A DNA stretch of 64,000 nt from Cryptomeria japonica (taxonomy: Eukaryota > Streptophyta > Pinopsida > Cupressales > Cupressaceae). The DNA lies in contig NC_081411.1 in the NCBI RefSeq assembly GCF_030272615.1, positions 158,884,471-158,948,470 of the forward strand, in the 5' to 3' direction. A program made the position numbers and the translations under genes. This document shows, one piece after another, positions 1 to 11,628 of the stretch (position 1 is its first letter; the number at the start of each line of letters is the position of its first letter). A model generated the notes under the pieces. The model was not told the origin of the DNA, ran no database searches, and saw only the letters and a program-made list of their open reading frames with translations.

Positions 1-497
1 ATTACTGTTATTTTGTAAGTGACAGAAAATCTCTCAACCAAGTGGACTTAACAGTCTTATATGTAAACCCTCTAGCAAGGTAACATTCTAAATGAGTGTT
101 TGAAATCCTTTGACAAGGTCACTTCTAACAAAATGAAGACCCTAACAGATCTGAGGGAAATCCCTTAACCGGGTCACATCTGGCAATGTGTTTGTAATCT
201 TTAACAGGATTTGCTTTTAACCAAGCATACTCTAGAAGAGTATATTTCTTAGTGGGTCTGAAATCCCACAGTGGTTTTTCTCTATTTGGGTTTCCACATT
301 AAATCTGGTGTTATGAGTGTTATTATGATTATGTGTTCATAAGTTTGTATGTGTTAGCAGTTTTTGGTTAAGTTGCTGAAGTATATGTTACCGAGGTTGA
401 ATCTGTTGATTTTATGGAAGTTTAAGTTTGTATGATTCACCCCCCCCCTTCTCTCATCTTGTTAGCTATTGACATTTATACTTTACATCAAGTATCA
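1..497 (+). repeat. 5' LTR of element A (right-hand part)
   Basis: Bases 1-497 align nearly base for base with 9466-9956, the end of the downstream LTR. The copies differ by scattered substitutions and a shorter C-run (near 440 here, near 9904 there). It ends in CA at 497, 11 bases before the primer-binding site. Roughly 990 bp of this LTR lie left of the window. Confidence 0.93.
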
Positions 498-508
498 GAA
501 CTATCAAT

Positions 509-520
509 TGGTATCAGAGC
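509..520 (+). other. Primer-binding site of element A
   Basis: TGGTATCAGAGC is complementary to the 3' end of plant initiator-methionine tRNA, the usual primer for minus-strand DNA synthesis in plant copia elements. It lies just past the LTR end. Confidence 0.92.
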
Positions 521-630
521 TTTGGACTTCAGAACAAAATTTTAAAGGTACTTGAGGCAAAGATCCGAAGATGTATAAAAGGGATGCACTAAAGCTGAAC
601 AAGTCGAGTTTCTCCACATGATAGAAAAGG

Positions 631-2199
631 ATGAAGCTGCATTTATCAAGAATTGGAGAATATGCAATATATTATCTGGAGAGTGATTACATTTCACCGA
701 GCACCAACCCTATGACCTTGGAAGAGATTAAGGCAAAGCAAGAACATATTCAAGCTATGATTAAAATTACATCAGCATTGACCGACTCAGAGTTTAATGA
801 TCTAGAAGGGTGTAATGATACAAAAGCAATGTGGACTAAGCTCATATCTGTGTATGGAGGTGATGAACATGTTCAAAGAGAAAAAGTAGATAGTCTGAGA
901 GGACAACTTGAATCCATGAAAATGAATGAAGGTGAGAACATAACCCAATACAGTACAAGACTAAAGGAGATTGTCAATCAAATTAAAGGAGCAGGTGGAA
1001 CTATTGAAGAAAAGGATATAACAAGTAAGTTGTTGAGAACCCTTCTACCAGCTTATGCTATTCGAGTCTCTGCAATCAATGAATTGAGGTATGTACCTAA
1101 CATGCCAATTTCTTTGGATGCTACTATTGGTAAGCTATATGCATTTGAGTCAAGTAATTTTGATAACAGTGGGTCTTCGGTAAATAAAGTAGAATCTGCA
1201 TTTAGTTCTTTTCATATTGGTGAATCTGATGATTACAATGATAGAATGAGTAAGTACTCTGAAGGAGATCACAATGGAGCAAGTGAAAGATTTTGCAAGA
1301 ACATGGAAAAAGTGCACAAACTGTATAAGGAAATCAAGAAGCAAGAAGAATTTGAAGCATTATTAGCCAGAAGGTTACCAAGGGGAAAAGGTAAGTATAA
1401 AGGAAAGCTACTTTTAAAATGTTTCAATTGTGATAAAATAGGACATATGGCTTCTAACTGCCCTGACAAAGAATCTAGTGAAAAGAGAGAATACCGAGAT
1501 AACAGGCAGAAAGATAACCAATACAGAGGACACCGAGACTTTAGAAGGAGAGATAGAAAGACATGTCTAGTAGCTGATGAGGAATCCAATGATGATGAAT
1601 TTGATGAAACTGATAATGAGGAAGTTGTTTATGTGGCTATTAAGGATGGATCTGATGAGGAAAGGTATGAAGAAAAAGTCCTAATATCCCACATAAATAA
1701 TAATGATTCTTGGATCATAGATAGTGGATGCTCACATCATATGACAGGTGATAAACACAAATTTGTTAAATTAGAAGACTATGATGGAGGCTATGTAAGA
1801 TTTGGTAATGATTCACCATGTTCGGTAAAAGGTAAAAGATCTATAACACTTCTTGACAATGCTAAATGTGATGATGTATACTGGGTTGAAGGTTTGAAAT
1901 ATAATTTGTTGACTGTAGCACAACTAAACAATATAGGATACCGAATAGAATTTCAAAAAGGAATTGTCAAAGTTCATAACAAGCATGGAAAGTTAACTAC
2001 TACTGGGACACAAACAAAAGGTAACACATTTCATCTTGACTCAACTCAGAACAAGTGTCTTTATGCAAAGATAGATGATATCTGGTTATGGCATCAAAGG
2101 TTTTGTCATGTAAATTTTGATAATCTGATCAAAATAAGTAAGAAGCACCGAGTAAGAGGTCTACCGAGTCTGGAAAAACCTGAAAATGCTATGTGCTGA
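631..2199 (+). pseudogene. gag-pol: Element A gag and protease (copia polyprotein, N-terminal part)
   Basis: An open stretch of 522 codons. The N-terminal half resembles the copia gag domain (UBN2-like; the segment with AMWTKLISVYGG and YSTRLKEIVNQ). One CCHC zinc knuckle, CFNCDKIGHMASNC, starts at residue 264. The aspartic protease site DSGCSHHMTG starts at residue 364. The integrase N-terminal zinc-binding segment (WHQRFCHVN) begins near residue 488. The stretch ends at a TGA (2197) inside the HHCC cysteine pair, so the break is in the integrase zinc finger. The ATG at 631 is the first in this frame; the extreme N-terminus typical of copia gag is not obvious upstream and may have decayed. 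Confidence 0.9.
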
Positions 2200-2208
2200 G
2201 AATGCCAG

Positions 2209-3060
2209 ATGGGTAAGATGACAAGATCAAGCTTTACAAGTAAGTCCTACACTTCTAAAGGAATTTTAGATCTAGTACATACTGATCTTTGTGGTCCTAT
2301 GAAAGTTCAAAGTTATTATGGTGATAAATATTTCATATTATTTGTGGATGATTACTCAAGGATGATGTCAGTCATGTTTTTAAAAGAAAAATTAGAAGCT
2401 TTTCAAATGTTCAAATGGTACAAGGCAAGAGTTGAAAATGAAACAGGAAGACAACTGAAATGTCTTAGATCTGATAGAGGAGGAGAATTCACTTCTGATG
2501 AATTTAACTTATTCTGCAATGATCATGGTATAAAGAGGCAAGTATCTACACCAAGAAAACCTCAACAAAATGGGATAGCCGAGAGAAGAAACAGATCAAT
2601 TATGGATTGTGCCAGAACCCTGATGATAGAAAAGAGGGTACCTCAAACATTTTGGAGAGAAGCAATCAACACTGCAGTTTACACCCTGAACCGAGTTCAA
2701 CTGAAGAAAGGAACTACAAAGACACCATATGAGATCTGGTATGACAAGAAACCTAATATAAGCTACTTTAAAATCTTTGGAAGTAGATGCTATGTTCACA
2801 AAGATGACAAAAATGGAAAGTTTGATCAGAAAAGTGAAGAAGGAACATCTCTTGGTTATTCTTCTAGAAGTAAAGCATTTAAATGTTTGATCAAATCATC
2901 TAACAAAATAGTGGAAAGTGCAACTGTAAAAATTGATGAATTTGCAGAAAGAAATGATGAAGGAAATTCCAAAGAATCAAAAGATTATGAAGAGTTCGTT
3001 TATGTTCAATCGAGAAGTCCTATCGAGAAAGCTGCTAAAGAAAATGAAGATAATGTCTAG
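2209..3060 (+). pseudogene. gag-pol: Element A integrase core
   Basis: Same frame as the gag-protease stretch. The three catalytic acidic residues are present: D at 2284 (HTDLCGP), D at 2473 (RSDRGGEF) and E at 2581 (NGIAERRN), with exactly 35 residues between the second and third, as in the DD35E family. The GKM residues at the start complete the zinc-finger tail. Downstream, YFKIFGSRCYVH and the linker up to 3058 are typical of copia. It ends at an in-frame TAG (3058). It would insert the cDNA into nuclear DNA in a working element. Confidence 0.92.
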
Positions 3061-3168
3061 TTACCGAGTGATAAAGAAGATCATACAGAACCTACCGAGC
3101 CTATATTAGCCAAGTATATTAGAAGACATCATGCATCAAGTCAGATTATAGGAGATAAGGATGATCCA

Positions 3169-3924
3169 GTGATGACAAGGAACAAACTGAGACATAACAC
3201 ATGTTTGATCTCTGAATTTGAACCGAGAATAGTGAAAGAGGCATTTAACAATGAAGATTGGGTAAATGCTATGACAGAAGAGATTGATCAAATCAAGAAG
3301 AATGACACATGGACACTGATCCCAAGACCAAAGGACAAAAATGTTATCGGTACAAAGTGGATTTTCAGAAACAAGCTAAATGAAAAAGGTGAGGTCCTTC
3401 GCAACAAAGCAAGACTAGTTTGCAAAGGTTATGCTCAAGAAGAAGGAATAGATTATGGTGAGACTTTTGCACCTATGGCTAGACTTGAGGGAGTAAGAAC
3501 ATTGTTGGCATATGCTGCTTTCAAAAATTTCAAGATATATCAAATGGATGTTAAATCTATATTTTTGAATGGCATACTAGAAGAAGAAGTTTACATTGAA
3601 CAACCTGAAGGATTTGTTGAAGACAGGAGTAAAGATTAGGTATGCAAACTGAACAAAGCTTTATATGGTTTGAAACAAGCACCTAGAGCATGGTATGAAA
3701 GACTGCAATCTTATTTGATCAAGATTGGTTTTACAAGGACAAGTGAAAACAACAATATGTACATGAAGAAAGATGAAGACAATGGAATACTGATCTCAGC
3801 CATATTTGTTGATGACATTATATTTTATGGTAATGACTCCTTATGCAAGAACTTTAGAAATGAAATGTGCAAATAATTTGAGATGTCACTAGTCGGTGAG
3901 ATAAAGTATTTTATAGGTTTATAG
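3169..3924 (+). pseudogene. gag-pol: Element A reverse transcriptase
   Basis: Same frame as the upstream domains. The copia blocks appear in order: [68 protein letters not shown], and the catalytic FVDD box at 3805-3816. In-frame stops fall at 3637 (TAG), 3874 (TAA) and 3922 (TAG). By comparison with the copia consensus and element D, these replace Trp, Gln and Gln codons. The catalytic aspartates are intact, but no full-length polyprotein can be made. Confidence 0.92.
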
Positions 3925-3927
3925 ATA

Positions 3928-4758
3928 TTGCAAATGAAAGATGAGATTTTCATTACTCAATCCAAGTACATAAAGAAAATCTTGAAGAAATTTGGAATGG
4001 AGGATTCTAAACCAGTAAGTACTCCTATGACTACTAACTGTAAATTTTCAAAGAATTATGAATCTGCATCTGTTGATGAGACACTTTACCGATCTATGAT
4101 TGGAAAATAGGAATATGTTGTGCATAGTATACCAGATATAGCACATGTAGTAGGTATTGTAGCAAGATTCTCTGCAGATCCCAAGGAGACACATATGACA
4201 ACAATCAAGAGAATTTTCAGATACCTGAGAGGCACTGAAGATTATGGCTTAGTATATGAAAAGAGGAATAATTTTGATTTAAAAGTTTATACTGACGCTG
4301 ATTGGGTAGGCAACATAGATGACAAGAAAAGCACAAGTGGTGGAGCTTTCTTTTTGGGAGAAAGACTAGTGAGTTGGCTTAGCAAGAAACAAGGATGTAT
4401 CTCACAGTCAATAGCAGAAGCTGAATATGTTGTTGCAGCATTGAATTGTACCAATATAGCATGGATCAAACAACTGTTGGAAGGTATAAATGAGAAAGTT
4501 ACTGAGCCAGTAACTATATTTTGTGATAATACTAGTGCCATTAACATTTCAAAGAATCCAATAATGCACTCCAAGACAGAGCATATATCTATAAAGTATC
4601 ATTATCTCAGAGAAGAAGTTCAAGAGAAGAAAGTTGTGCTGGAATATATCAGTTCAAAGGAGCAATTAGTAGACATCTTCACCAAGCCGTTGCCAAGGGA
4701 CACTTTTGAGTAGCTCAGAAGCAAGTTAAGGGTCCTACCCCTATCTTCTACTCACTGA
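3928..4758 (+). pseudogene. gag-pol: Element A reverse transcriptase end and RNase H
   Basis: Continues the same frame: FITQSKYIKKILKKFGM, then VYTDADWVGN (first RNase H aspartate), SIAEAEYVVAALNC, FCDNTSAINISKNP and EQLVDIFTKPLP, the standard copia RNase H sequence. In-frame TAG stops are at 4108 and 4711. The parallel sequence of element D has Leu and Tyr codons at these points. The true polyprotein end is probably the TGA at 4756-4758, 14 codons after 4711. Confidence 0.9.
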
Positions 4759-4957
4759 CCGAGTTCGGTGAAAGCATCAGTTCGATGAATCTATAGAATA
4801 TTATGTGTGTATTGATGCTGATTTATGCACTTTAGAAGGTTTTCTAAAGTTGTGCAGTAAATTATGAATAGAGACAAGTTGCTCTGACTGAGACTGAGAT
4901 GTTACAAAACAAGGCAAATCACTTCACAGAGGAAGAAATCATGATTTAGTTCTTTTA
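4759..4957 (+). other. Element A 3' untranslated region, left part
   Basis: Non-coding sequence between the pol end and the A' insertion. It continues at 8303-8469. No ORF or motif beyond its position in the element. Confidence 0.7.
4953..4957. repeat. Target-site duplication of A', left copy
   Basis: TTTTA directly before the TG end of the left A' LTR. The same five bases follow the right LTR at 8298-8302. A perfect 5-bp duplication is what LTR retrotransposon integrases leave. Confidence 0.9.
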
Positions 4958-6401
4958 TGATGTAGAGCATCATGAAAAACTACTCAAAACTCTAGGATCA
5001 TGTTGATCCATCCATATTTTAATCATGATAACAATTCATTAGAGACATATTTCATCATTCTTCAACAATCAATCAATCAAGAAAACTTAATCTAGGTATC
5101 AAACTTGCCAACTTGCTGCCCCTTTGGATAGACCTATACACAAAGGTCTATAACTTTTTAAAAAGATCTAAAAATTTCAATCCCTTTGGTTAGACCCTGA
5201 ATAACTGTATTATAAACAACATATCCAAAATTCATAAAGATCCAATGGTGCAATAAAAATTTATCATCTCTGCACCGAGACCAATTTTGACTATCATAAA
5301 TCTGAAAAATGTATGCTTGCTGCCTGCTAGGGCATCATATTTCACAACAAATACTTAACCAAACTAGAACAATACCATACTCAAATGAAATCCCTCTAGG
5401 TCTACTTTCATAATATTCAAGTTATTAATTTTTCCAATGGTAAAATCACAAGATAAGTACAAACCCTTTCCAACAACTCCATTTAAGATAGTTTAAAACC
5501 AGTTTTCACCAAAATCTTCATAACTTCCACAAATAAAAACAAAAATGCCTCAAACTAAAGGGAAAAGAAAGATGATTCACATATATTTCTAATGATTCTA
5601 TTTAGAGGTTTTAATAATCTCATATGAGTTCATACCATACGCTGCAATGTGACTATTCTCAGGAAGTATCAAATCTGCAATTAACAACTTCACCAAAACT
5701 TCCATATCTTCTTCATTTCTAAACATAATAACTCCAAACCAAAAGGAAAAGAAAGGTAATTAACATATCTAACTATCCATTATATATATACAAAGGTTTC
5801 TAGGCTATACATGGTAATACAAGGCCTAGAACCAACACAAAAACTGGAAAGCCAACCAAAATGACAATAGTAGAATGCACCAAAATGTATCCAAGATGTT
5901 CTCTTTTCTTCTCTATTCTTCCAATTATGATTTGGTTCTATCAATACAACATATTTATAGACTCTTTTGTATTTATAAACCATCCAACTACCTTTATGAC
6001 CCTTCATCTTCCCTTTTACAACTTTATGTGCAATTTTTGCACTTTTACATTTTTGCAAATGTTGCACTTTTGCAATTTTCTTGCAACTTTGACACTTTTT
6101 CCTAATGACTCTCCAAATTGTAAAAAAACCCTAAACATGTCCACATAATCTACTTAATACCTTTTACATACTTGATAGCCTTCTCATGACCTTTTATACA
6201 ATTTTGACCATCTTGACCTATAAGGGCCTATATGGACAACTAGGACATAATCAGGACTTGCTTACATTTTTAGGCTTCCAAGCCTTACAAATCATTCCAA
6301 ATGGATTCAAATACATTATAAATGACCTTTAAATATCAATTATATTTCAAATGATTACTTTGACCATATATTTTCCTTACACCATGGGTGCTCCTACACC
6401 A
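4958..6401 (-). repeat. A' 3' LTR (left copy)
   Basis: Matches 6854-8297 throughout. Starts TGATGTAGAGC and ends CTACACCA on the plus strand. Short ORFs near 5780-6148 recur at the same place in the right copy, but that reflects LTR duplication and not coding. The minus-strand TATA-like box recurs here at 5952-5959. Confidence 0.92.
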
Positions 6402-6853
6402 TACTACCGACCTTGAAAGATTTCCAAGTCTCTTGGAAATGAGTAACATGATGCCTCTGCTACATTCTGCTTCAATCAAGACTACTATCAATGGATTTTA
6501 TATTGGCTTCTTCCAATGGTGCAACTATCATCTGAATTCCACTCTTCCAAGTTGCTACAAACACTCAACAACTTATGTCCCTCACCTGGGAGTCCTCTCT
6601 TGCCTCTCTCCCCAAGACTCTTGGCGACACACTGGACCTCCTTCTCAGGCCCTTTGGACCATCTCCTATGGCCCCCTCTGGTAGACCTTCCTATCCACCC
6701 ACTTACAATTTAGTGAACCTACACCAAACCTACAACCAAGATACTTTAATCACAAGAATCAAATAAACAATCTCATGGGCTAGGTCCTGGTGTGGATTGC
6801 CTCTTTCGGCGCTCTACCCACACACTCAAGCTCTTCTAGCTCTGATACCAATT
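6402..6853 (-). other. A' interior (452 bp), non-coding
   Basis: On the minus strand it begins with the primer-binding site and runs to the other LTR. No gag, protease or pol motif is seen on either strand. A 98-residue plus-strand ORF (6388-6684) starts in the LTR, runs against the element's direction and looks like no known protein. No convincing polypurine tract is seen at the 3' LTR junction near 6402. Confidence 0.8.
6839..6850 (-). other. Primer-binding site of A'
   Basis: Reads TGGTATCAGAGC on the minus strand, a perfect initiator-Met tRNA match, three bases from the LTR end. It fixes the element's orientation as minus. Confidence 0.92.
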
Positions 6854-8297
6854 TGATGCAGAGCATCATGAAAAACCACTCAAAACTCTAGGATCATGTT
6901 CATCCATCCATATTTTAATCATGATAAAAATTCATTAGAGGCATATTTCATCATTCTTCAACAATCAATCAATCAAGAAAACTTAATCTAGGTATCAAAC
7001 TTGCCAAATTGCTGCCCCTTTGGATAGACCTATACACATAGGTCTATAACTTTTTAATAAGATCTAAAAATATCAATCCCTTCAGTCAAACCCTGAATAA
7101 CTGTATTATAAACAACATATCCAAAATTCATAAAGATCCAACGGTGCAATAAAAAGTTATCATCTCTGCATCGAGACCAATTTTGAGTGTCATAAATCTG
7201 AAAAATGTATGCTTGCTGCCTGCTAGGGCATCATATTTCACAAAAAATACTTAACCAAAATAGAACAATACCATACTCAAATAAAATCCCTCTTAGTCTA
7301 CTTTCATAATATTCAAGTTATTAATTTTTTCAATGGTGAAATCACAAGATAAGTACAAACCCTTTCCAGCAACTCCATTTAAGACAGTTTAAAACCAGTT
7401 TTCACCAAAATTTTCATAACTTCCACAAATAAAAACAAAAATGCCTCAAACCAAAGGGAAAAAATATATGATTCACATATATTTCCAATGAGTCTATTTA
7501 TAGGTCTTAATAATCTCATATGAGTTCATACCATATGCTGCAATGTGACTGTTCTCAGGAAGTATCAAATCTGCAATTAACAACTTCACCAAAACTTCCA
7601 TATCTTCTTCATTTATAAACATAATAATTCCAAACCAAAAGGAAAAGAAAGGTAATTAACATATCTAACTATAAAGTATACATATACAAAGGTTTAAATG
7701 CCATACATGGTCATACAAGGTTTGGAACCAACACAAAAACTAGAAAGCCAACCAAAATAACAATAGTAGAATGCACCAAAATGTATCCAAAATGTTCTCT
7801 TTTCTTCTCTATTCTTCCAATTATGATTTGGTTCTACCAATACAACATATTTATAGACTCTTTGGTAGTTATAAACCATCCAACTACCTTTATGACCCTT
7901 CATCTTCCCTTTTACAACTTTATGTGCAATTTTTGCACTTTTACATGTTTGCAAATGTTGCACTTTTGCAATTTTCTTGCAACTTTGACACTTTTTCCTA
8001 ATGACTCTCCAAATTTTAAAAACCCCCTAAACATTTCCAAATAATCTATTTAATACCTTTTACATACTTGATAGCCTTCTCATGGCCTTTTATACAATTT
8101 TGACCATCTTGACCTATAAGGGCCTATATGGACAACTAGGACATAATCAGGATTTGCTTACATTTTTAGGCTTCCAAGCCTTACAAATCATTCCAAATGG
8201 ATTAAAATACATTATAAACGACCTTAGAATATCAATTATATTTCAAATGATGACTTTGACCATATATTTGCCTTACACCATGGGTGCTTCTACACCA
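6854..8297 (-). repeat. A' 5' LTR (right copy)
   Basis: 1444 bp, the same length as the left copy. On the minus strand this is the upstream LTR and would carry the promoter; a TATA-like box lies at 7848-7855. Confidence 0.92.
7848..7855 (-). promoter_or_regulatory. TATA-like box in A' 5' LTR
   Basis: TATAAATA on the minus strand, about 440 bp into the 5' LTR. It is preserved at 5952-5959 in the other LTR. It is the best match to a plant TATA box in the LTR; no transcript start can be shown from sequence alone. Confidence 0.4.
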
Positions 8298-8302
8298 TTT
8301 TA
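8298..8302. repeat. Target-site duplication of A', right copy
   Basis: TTTTA, identical to 4953-4957. Removing A' and one copy rejoins element A's untranslated region. Confidence 0.9.
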
Positions 8303-8469
8303 CTTTTTGGCATTGTTGTCAAAGGGGGAGAAGATCGAACATCAGAAGATTTTAACAGCTCAAGGATAATAGGAGAAGTCTTACACTAATCTAAATCCAA
8401 ATCAATTTTAATAACTTGTTGGTACTACCATTTCATTGTTGGTGTTTCCATCAATGCCAAAGGGGAGAT
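8303..8469 (+). other. Element A 3' untranslated region with two purine tracts
   Basis: Holds an upstream purine tract (AAAGGGGGAG, 8321-8330) and the canonical polypurine tract (about 8459-8468) that primes plus-strand DNA synthesis, directly before the LTR start at 8470. The arm AATGCCAA before the tract pairs with TTGGCATT at the start of the LTR. Confidence 0.8.
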
Positions 8470-9956
8470 TGTTGGCATTATAGTAAGAAAGATTGTTGAT
8501 ATTGAATAAGGATATTGAGAAGGTTGTTAAAGATTATTTTATATAACTGAAGAAGGATGATAACTATCTTTATAACATTATTTTGTCATTGATGTCAAGA
8601 AATTGATTATCTAATTTAGTATGATGTTGCCATATCTTGAGAAGATTGATTAGAAGAGAATTAAGATGTCGGTAAAAGACATAGAAAGAATGTGATGAAT
8701 AAGGGGAGAAATAAGTTATTCAATGGGCAACTATTACCAAGCTAGACAATGGTGAGATCATGATGTTTAGATTGTTTTGATATCCTACATATGTTGTTAA
8801 TTGTGAGGTTAATACTATACTATGCAACCAAGCAAAGAACCTAGTTGGTAAACCCTAAGGTTATCAATATCAGTTAATGAAAGCGAAATGTCTACTGAGT
8901 AAAGTTTAGTATTTACCGAGTTGCAACCGAGTTATGACTGTACGCATGGGATGGATAAAAGTATTATTTAATGAAGGACAATGATTAGTTGGAGATGTAT
9001 AAATGATTGGTATGCTGTGAATGAAGTTTGTTAAAAGATCTATGGTGAAGGAAAATCGGCAGGAAGATCTACAACGCAGATTGAACTGCAATAACCTTGT
9101 GCAAGTTCCAAGAAAGGACTGCAAGTCCCAAGGCAAGGTAAAACATTTTTAGATCGAAAGGATACATTGAACTTGGTCAAGTTTGAAGATCTGATGGCTA
9201 AGAATGATCATGGGAAATGTGATCAAGGAGATTAAGCGGTTAGCAATTGTTTATAAATAAAGAATTGTTGATAAACAATGTATGTGGGCAAGTGTAAGCA
9301 CAGGGATGCTACATAGTGATTACCGAGCACAATCGCTTGAAGACCTGTTTGATTAATAGTGTAGAGAGCCCAGTAGAGGGACAAGATAAGTCCTATGACT
9401 AAATTGCTTTGAGAAAATAAGAATTTTCTTTAGCATTTTAAATGTGAAGTTGCAGATAGATTTTTATTATTGTTATTTTGTAAGTGACAGAAAATCTCTT
9501 AATCGAGTGGACTTAACAGTCTTATATATAAACCCTCTAGCAAGGTAACATTCTAAATGAGTGTTTGAAATCCTTTGACAAGGTCACTTCTAACAAAGTG
9601 AAGATCCTAACAGATCTGAGGGAAATCCCTTAACTGGGTCACATGTAGCAATGTGTTTGTAATCTTTAACAGGATTTGTTTTTAAACGAGCATACTCTAG
9701 AAGAGTATATTTCTTAGTGGGTCCAAAATCCCATAGTGGTTTTTCCCTATTTGGGTTTCCACGTTAAATCTGGTGTTATGAGTGTTATTATGATTATGCG
9801 TTCATAAGTTTGCATGTTTAGCAGTATTTGGTTAAGTTGCTGAAGTATATGTTACCGAGGTTGAATCTGTTGATTTTATGGAAGTTTAAGTTTGTATGAT
9901 TCACCCCCCCTCTCATCTTGTTAGCTATTGGCATCTGTACTTTACATCAAGTATCA
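8470..9956 (+). repeat. 3' LTR of element A
   Basis: 1487 bp, starting TGTTGGCATT right after the polypurine tract and ending ...AGTATCA. Its last 491 bp match 1-497. A TATAAATA motif at 9252-9259 is a candidate promoter element. Confidence 0.93.
9252..9259 (+). promoter_or_regulatory. TATA-like box in element A LTR
   Basis: TATAAATA about 780 bp into the 1487-bp LTR, a reasonable U3 position. The matching part of the 5' LTR is outside the window, so conservation cannot be checked here. Confidence 0.35.
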
Positions 9957-10169
9957 TATCTTCAACACAAGTTAACCACTAACTTGTGTGCCAGTAACTC
10001 CAATGGTTATTGTACTGAACAACATTCTCTCCCTTACCGATGACCTGCAATACTAGGTGACATCAAATACATCACATCCGATATGCATCAATGACAGTGA
10101 AACACATACATCTCTTATATCAAAAGCCATCTTGTATCAGTTGACATCAATGACAACACAAAGCCAACA
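9957..10169 (-). repeat. 3' LTR fragment of element B
   Basis: Matches 19601-19813, the start (in element direction) of B's 5' LTR, including the terminal GCCAACA. Its left side is cut by element A. Confidence 0.88.
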
Positions 10170-11628
10170 ATTTACCCCTTTGGAATTGATGTCAACACAT
10201 ATAGTATCCGACATACTGCATATTCTCTCTCCCCCTTAGTGTGATCCATGGTTTCTCACACATGTAGTATGCGGTACACTGCAAAATCTTTCTCCCCCTT
10301 TGACAACAATGGCAAAGGGCATTGTCAGGGATTCTCTCCTGCTTGTGTCTACCAGACACTGTTCTAACTCCCCTTTTGCTTTACCGGATGCTTCTTCTCC
10401 TTCTACCATCATTTGTTACATCTTCTCAAGTCACAACACTTGAGATGGAGGGATCGACCACCAACTGACACCAATTGTGTATATCAGTCCGATATCAATT
10501 GATGAAATATGTGTCAATGAATACTGCCTACATGTCTGTCAAACTACATCATCCCCCATCTGATCCCAATTTATCTTTAGAATCAAATTTGATTATGCTA
10601 TGAATGCAACCAATTGGGAAAGTAGATACCCTTAATCATGAAATTTTTCCTGGGTATTCCTACAACAATTTTCATCATCTCCAGTTGATGTAGGCAGCAT
10701 ATCCATAAGTTCAAGCATGTTGGGTCTGCTTCAAAAGCACTTGAACTTCCCCTAAGTCATACATCTGAGATCCACAATTTCGATCAGGTCCAATATCAGA
10801 GCTCCAATAATCTCCATATATCGGTTGAGCTATGCATATGTGATCAATCTAATGATCTATCAGCTTCATTATATCCACCATAGTCTATGACATGATCCTG
10901 GATGTACAATATCATAGTCATGTCATAAATCAAACTGGTTAGCCCTCAAAGGATGCATGCATACATAATCAACAATCGGGCCATCATATATCATTCAGGT
11001 CTTTTCCAATACCACCTAAGATATAACTTTCTCATTCCATGCTACCAGAGTTAATGCAATGATCTCGAACCTCATTGTCTTACATAGCCTACAAGAACCT
11101 ATTTAGTATTCATACCGGTAACATCCTGCACATATCGGTTTCTTGTACTGATCCATCATCACTACCGAAGCACCTTCTTGTATCTTGTGACATCTTGTGT
11201 CAAATTGCATCCAATTCCAATTGCAAATTTGCCATCCTTTGACACATGTAGTAGTGATTCATCTCTCATATGTAGGTGTGTAGCCAAAGCAACCACTACA
11301 CACACTTATCATCTCATTTTCTTCCTCCATACCGGCAACAACTTGTTCTTCTATGTGTCCTTCTTCAATAAGGAGGTGAATGATAAGTTTAGTATACTAC
11401 TCTCCCTAAGGTCTTGCATCTCCTTTAATCGTTAGGAGATATCACTTGTGTATTGAATGTACAGTGCTGGTCCATGAATGCACCTTCTTGCTTTTTCCTC
11501 CATTCCTTCTTGATCTCATTCTTCTTCCCATTTTCAATCTTGGGAGTAGGTCTTACCTTCTTCTTCTGATTGGTCCTTACATTTGTGGATTATGCATCAT
11601 AACTGGAAGCAATGCTATAGTAGCACAT
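10170..11628 (-). other. Element B interior between gag and 3' LTR, non-coding
   Basis: Starts with an inverted polypurine tract (10170-10181), followed by a second inverted tract near 10291-10300. It aligns with 48423-49740 in element C. No domain is recognisable on either strand; the ORFs are short and not shared between B and C. Homology with C stops at about 11628, where D begins. Confidence 0.75.

Larger units (their letters stand above)
4958..8297 (-). mobile_element. Non-autonomous LTR element A', complete, nested in A
   Basis: Two direct repeats of identical length (1444 bp; 4958-6401 and 6854-8297) flank only 452 bp. The ends are TG...CA, a TTTTA duplication flanks it, and a perfect minus-strand primer-binding site lies 3 bp inside the right LTR. 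It is therefore a bona fide LTR element reading right to left. The interior has room for no gag or pol, so transposition proteins must have come from elsewhere. The long LTRs with a tiny interior differ from classical TRIMs, whose LTRs are a few hundred bp, and from LARDs, whose interiors are long. The first ~260 bp of the two LTRs differ at about 12 sites by eye, so the insertion is not recent. Confidence 0.93.
1..9956 (+). mobile_element. Ty1/copia LTR retrotransposon A, 5' LTR cut by window edge
   Basis: The element runs from a partial 5' LTR (1-497) through a primer-binding site, gag-pol (631-4758) and a polypurine tract to a full 3' LTR (8470-9956). The domain order gag, protease, integrase, reverse transcriptase, RNase H is the copia order. 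A second retroelement (4958-8297) lies inside its 3' untranslated region. Its right flank (9957 onward) matches the inside of element B's LTR, lining up with 19601, so A inserted into B's 3' LTR. The left target duplication lies outside the window; it should read tatct, the five bases after 9956. A is dead: seven in-frame stops, though no frameshift was found in pol. Confidence 0.93.

Noticed and set aside
5780-8044. ORFs repeated in both A' LTRs (e.g. 5780-6067 and 7694-7963)
   Set aside because: Conservation comes from the LTR duplication; the reading frames are short, on both strands, and have no protein features.
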